DNA from: Chitinophaga sp. YR627
Lineage (GTDB): Bacteria; Bacteroidota; Bacteroidia; Chitinophagales; Chitinophagaceae
DNA: 64,000 nucleotides
NCBI RefSeq assembly: GCF_900114995.1
Contig: NZ_FOUX01000002.1
Span: forward strand, 620,001-684,000
Reading direction: 5' to 3'
Part shown: positions 62,101 through 64,000 of the stretch, piece by piece
Numbering within the stretch: position 1 is the stretch's first letter
Layout of the letters: every line of letters starts with the position of its first letter
The notes under the pieces: model-generated
Database searches by the model: none
The model's input: the letters and a program-made list of their open reading frames with translations, nothing else
Told to the model about the DNA's origin: nothing
Position numbers and translations under genes: made by a program

Positions 62101-62798
62101 CCGGAGAATTTGCTTTTATCAATATCCTGGAAACCGGTCACCACTACTTCCTGTAGTTTGGTTGTTTTCTCTTTCAGCTGAATATTGATCACGCCGCTTT
62201 TATAAGCGGCCACACTCACTTCTTGCTGCTGATAACCGGTAAAGTTGAATACCAGTATCGCATCGGCAGGAACGCCTTTGAGCTGAAAAAATCCTTTCTC
62301 ATCAGTAGTAGTACCACGGGTAGTCCCTTTGATAACGACAGCCACACCGGGCAGTGCTTCATTTTTTGGGGACGCTACTGTACCTCTTATATCCTGGGTA
62401 CGCGGCGCTACCTGGCGCTCGCTTTCCGGTACGGAGAGGCCTTCCATTTTTTTTTCAACGGGCCGGATCACTACACGGTCATATACAACCGTATAGGAAA
62501 GGGCTAAAGGTTTCAGCAGCTTTTTAAGGAGGTCACTCACTTTTTCATTGTGAGCGTTTACATCTACCTTATTGCCGACAATCGTTTTGTTGCCTGCATA
62601 GATAAAAGAGACTTCTGCGAGATTACCGATCTGGTCGAGTGCTTCTTTCAGCAACACATTTTTCAGTTCCAGAGAAATCTTCTTGTCGAGCGCATCCTGT
62701 ATTCCTGAAGCGTTTGCGGGAACTGCGATAGCCTGTGACAACAGGATCAGCAGCGCAAGCACAATCAGGCGGAGGGATAGGGTTGCCTTCTTCAGCAT
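59139..62798 (-). CDS. SusC/RagA-family TonB-linked outer-membrane transporter with STN domain
   Basis: A start at 62798 is preferred because it leads straight into the signal peptide (LLILLSQAIAVPANA); an ATG 48 bp upstream is in frame, giving 1235 residues. The STN domain (about 35-110, ALDQIGNLAEVSFIYAGNKT) is the arm that signals to FecR. CarboxypepD_reg (about 135-215), the plug with TALYGARAMNGVVVITTKKG (about 350) and a barrel follow. Together with FecR this suggests cell-surface signalling to an ECF sigma, likely encoded beyond the window edge. The substrate is probably peptide or glycan. Confidence 0.95.
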   Translation of the reverse strand: MLKKATLSLRLIVLALLILLSQAIAVPANASGIQDALDKKISLELKNVLLKEALDQIGNLAEVSFIYAGNKTIVGNKVDVNAHNEKVSDLLKKLLKPLALSYTVVYDRVVIRPVEKKMEGLSVPESERQVAPRTQDIRGTVASPKNEALPGVAVVIKGTTRGTTTDEKGFFQLKGVPADAILVFNFTGYQQQEVSVAAYKSGVINIQLKEKTTKLQEVVVTGFQDIDKSKFSGAAARIKMDEAKIDGMADVSRMLEGRIAGVAIQNVSSTFGTAPKIRVRGATSINGDNKPLWVVDNVVLEDVVNISNDQLSSGDPTTLLGSAVAGLNPNDIESFDILKDAAATALYGARAMNGVVVITTKKGRSGLKPVVTYSGNYSTQLKPNYNNYNIMNSAQQMSVLAELERKGMLTSDILSRGDIGVYGKMYEMLNADDKGNFPLENTPAAKRKFLERYASANTDWFDILFKTSFIQEHSLSISNGNDKGQSYFSTSFYHDNGWTIADKVSRYTLNFRNNYKISERVSTGFSVLGSARQQRAPGALSRTSNPVEGQYDRDFDINPFSYALNTSRTLTAYDQDGKLEYFRRNYAPFNIINESANNYLNLSMMDLRLQGDVSWKVTKNLRYEFVGALRYVKSSREHQITENSNMANAYRAADNATIAENNKFLYRDPNNPDALPMIVLPYGGFYNRTEDQLLNFDFRNSLNYNTTINQRHSITAMVGQQVKYADRQNSSNTGYGYQYNNGGVPFTDYRILKQTIESSFPYYGMAKDYDRFAAFFATATYGLDGKYNLTGTTRYDGSNRLGRSKSARWLPTWSVSGSWNIDKEDFVQDLGWVDYLALRGSYGLTASLGPATNSNIVFQTVNSKRTHLDEVESVIKIAHLQNDDLTWEKLYTTNIGLDGTLFNRRLNFSIDAYRRNSFDLISIIKTSGIGGETFKAANYADMKSKGIELLVGGDIIKRKNWGWKTSVTFGYNTNKITNAKNIPRIFDLVVAEGGNKEGYPVRGLFSLEYKGLDPQTGAPQFVDQHGGVSKDVFLQDLNTDHLVYQGPVDPPVNGGVNNTFHYKSLSLNVFVTYQWGNKIRLYPAFKTSYSDLDAMPKEFYDRWIMPGDEKETQTPSILDGLEQAFLGGAYPYNNYNYSTARVAKGDMIRLKTVSLTWLAPAPVLRRTAFSNISVTGAAINPWLIYADKKLRGQDPEFFNTGGVAQPIQKQFTLSLKAGF

Positions 62799-63099
62799 TT
62801 CGTGTATGATTTGATTTTGGTTCGGTTCGGGAAATAGCATTCCCATTACCAGTCCTTGCGGGACCAGGGCAATAGGGCACCAGCTGCGGTGCAGTTCAAT
62901 TCTTATCGTTACTGAGTTAACCTAAATAGGGTATAGTTAACCGGATGGCGTTCTTTCCTGATTCGTCATAAAGCGATTTAGTTTGGTTGTGTGCAATATT
63001 TAATCTACGTATAATAACAAGCTGGCTAGCATACATGTGTATGCTCAGTACATTCTAAGGCATCAGGTAAGGTTAACTGCTGGTGATGTGTCTTTTGTC
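62799..63099 (-). promoter_or_regulatory. Promoter/leader region between FecR and SusC genes
   Basis: This 301-bp gap has no gene. AGTTAACC occurs twice, at 62915-62922 and 62935-62942, exactly 20 bp apart. An inverted repeat, AGCATACA-TG-TGTATGCT (63028-63045), lies nearer FecR. A small GCACC/GGTGC hairpin (62877-62892) is in the presumed SusC leader. No TAnnTTTG box was found on the minus strand, consistent with an ECF-type promoter. Confidence 0.45.
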
Positions 63100-64000
63100 C
63101 TATTGACAGTTACCTCCGGCAATTATATAGCCGTTTCCATTCTTATCCTTATCGATTTTGGCGTTCAGCGACACTGCGATCAGATCGAGTGCCTTCTCCA
63201 GGTCATCCACAATGTTTACATCTCCATAAAATGCACAGTGCTGTATTCTTTTATCTAATCTGATCTCCGCGTTATAGTATCTCTGCAGGTCGTTTACTAC
63301 TTTTATAACTTCTTCTCCATCATATACAAACCGTCCTTGTTGTTTTTGCGAATAAAACCGTGCATCGTCTGTGGCATCAGACATTTCAAGCAGATGCGTG
63401 TCCTTATTATATACTGCACTTTTGTTGGCCGTCAGGATCAACTCCTTCCCTTTCTGATTCTCCTCTCCTTTTGCCGCCACCTGCACCATACCATTCAGCA
63501 CCACTACTTTTGCTTCAGAACTGTTTCTTACCTCCATATTAAAAGAGGTGCCCAGTACTTTGGTGCTGATCAGGGATGAAGCTACAATGAAAGGATGTGC
63601 ATCATCTTTTTCTACTTTAAACAGCGCCTCACCTGTCAGTGTCACATTACGTTCCTCTTTACCATAGCTGGTAGCATACTGTATAGTCGTTCCGGGTTCC
63701 AGATACACGATAGTGCCATCAGGCAGTGTAAATGTCTTCCGTTGTTTCTCCGCTGTAACTAAAAGCTGTTTTACGGGTTTTCTGAACAGGCTCAGGATGC
63801 CTGCTCCTGCAGCCAGGATAATAATGGCAGCAGCAGCTACTTTCCAGCGACTAAACCACATACTTCTCACTACAGCGCCTTTCGGTACGCTGATGCGCTG
63901 ATGTATCTGCTCCAGTATACGCGCTGAGTGTTCTCGTTCCAGTACAGGGTCTGCGCTTTGCAGTTCAGCGTTATAGGCTTCTGACGCTGCATCCTGCAGA
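63100..64000 (-). CDS. FecR-family anti-sigma factor, N-terminus outside the window
   Basis: The frame is open to the right edge, giving 299 visible codons. A cytoplasmic N-terminal stretch (LQDAASEAYNAELQS, DPVLEREHSARILEQIHQRIS) precedes one membrane segment (KVAAAAIIILAAGAGILSLF). The FecR domain follows (TLPDGTIVYLEPGTTIQYATSYG, VTLTGEALFKVEKDDAHPF, STKVLGTSFNM), and a C-terminal DUF4974 (EVIKVVNDLQRYYNAEIRLDK). It holds an ECF sigma at the membrane and receives a signal from the SusC STN domain in the periplasm. A GTG at 63870 can open the frame, but the true start must be upstream because the frame continues and the cytoplasmic part is expected. Confidence 0.93.
   Translation of the reverse strand, partial: LQDAASEAYNAELQSADPVLEREHSARILEQIHQRISVPKGAVVRSMWFSRWKVAAAAIIILAAGAGILSLFRKPVKQLLVTAEKQRKTFTLPDGTIVYLEPGTTIQYATSYGKEERNVTLTGEALFKVEKDDAHPFIVASSLISTKVLGTSFNMEVRNSSEAKVVVLNGMVQVAAKGEENQKGKELILTANKSAVYNKDTHLLEMSDATDDARFYSQKQQGRFVYDGEEVIKVVNDLQRYYNAEIRLDKRIQHCAFYGDVNIVDDLEKALDLIAVSLNAKIDKDKNGNGYIIAGGNCQ

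Noticed and set aside
1-64000. CRISPR array, insertion sequence, prophage, tRNA or rRNA gene
   Set aside because: No regularly spaced repeats, transposase-like proteins, phage genes or RNA gene sequences were found by reading; hairpins found are isolated.

Overview
The window looks like chromosome from a soil- or plant-type Bacteroidota, most like the Chitinophagaceae (Chitinophaga-like). This rests on a FecR/SusC/SusD nutrient-uptake locus with a SusD-associated zinc metallohydrolase and a DUF4302 lipoprotein, PorP/SprF plus OmpA plus giant proteins ending in gliding-motility (type IX secretion, T9SS) C-terminal domains, HisKA_2 sensor kinases, stand-alone LytTR and DUF3943/DUF4421 proteins, and several TAnnTTTG-type -7 boxes. 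No rRNA, tRNA, CRISPR array, transposase or phage gene was seen.

Region 1 (1-12.4 kb) is mostly housekeeping: a cut ApbE-family flavin transferase, glutaryl-CoA dehydrogenase, pyrF, an exported sugar isomerase/Gfo-Idh oxidoreductase pair, an Mrp ATPase, 3-hydroxybutyryl-CoA dehydrogenase, a ribD/unknown/YigZ operon and prmC. Convergent pairs are separated by clear hairpin terminators.

Region 2 (12.4-18.5 kb) is poorly characterised: two helical orphans, a LytTR-only regulator with small ORFs and strong inverted repeats around it, then a four-gene minus-strand envelope cluster (an exported protein with a CsgG/TolB-like VAILPF segment, a DUF2846-like protein, DUF4421, DUF3943). A large MscS-type channel is divergent from it.

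Region 3 (21.3-34 kb) is accessory metabolism and signalling. It has an alpha/beta hydrolase pair, an AraC regulator divergent from an SDR/DinB/alcohol dehydrogenase operon, and a compact module of two HisKA_2 kinases around one sigma-54-activating response regulator. The 401-bp gap upstream of the second kinase holds two outward-facing sigma-54-like elements around a perfect inverted repeat. A TlpA-like thioredoxin and a class I aldolase follow.

Region 4 (34.1-64 kb) is all on the minus strand. A CarboxypepD/TonB-type receptor and an orphan ECF sigma factor are separate units. Above them lies a near-continuous run of eleven genes: FecR, SusC, SusD, zinc metallohydrolase, DUF4302, a 2980-residue beta-helix/IgGFc/PKD surface protein, a 1390-residue IgGFc/PKD surface protein, PorP/SprF, OmpA-PD40, PorP/SprF and a collagen-like lipoprotein, closed by an intrinsic terminator at 37613-37643. 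The gap between the Sus genes and the adhesin genes is only 52 bp, so nutrient uptake and T9SS surface display may be expressed together.

The best candidates for something undescribed are the joined SusCD and dual-adhesin locus, the two-kinase/sigma-54 module with its symmetric regulatory gap, and the LytTR locus with its hairpins and small ORFs. Function calls come from reading motifs by eye; no database search was possible.
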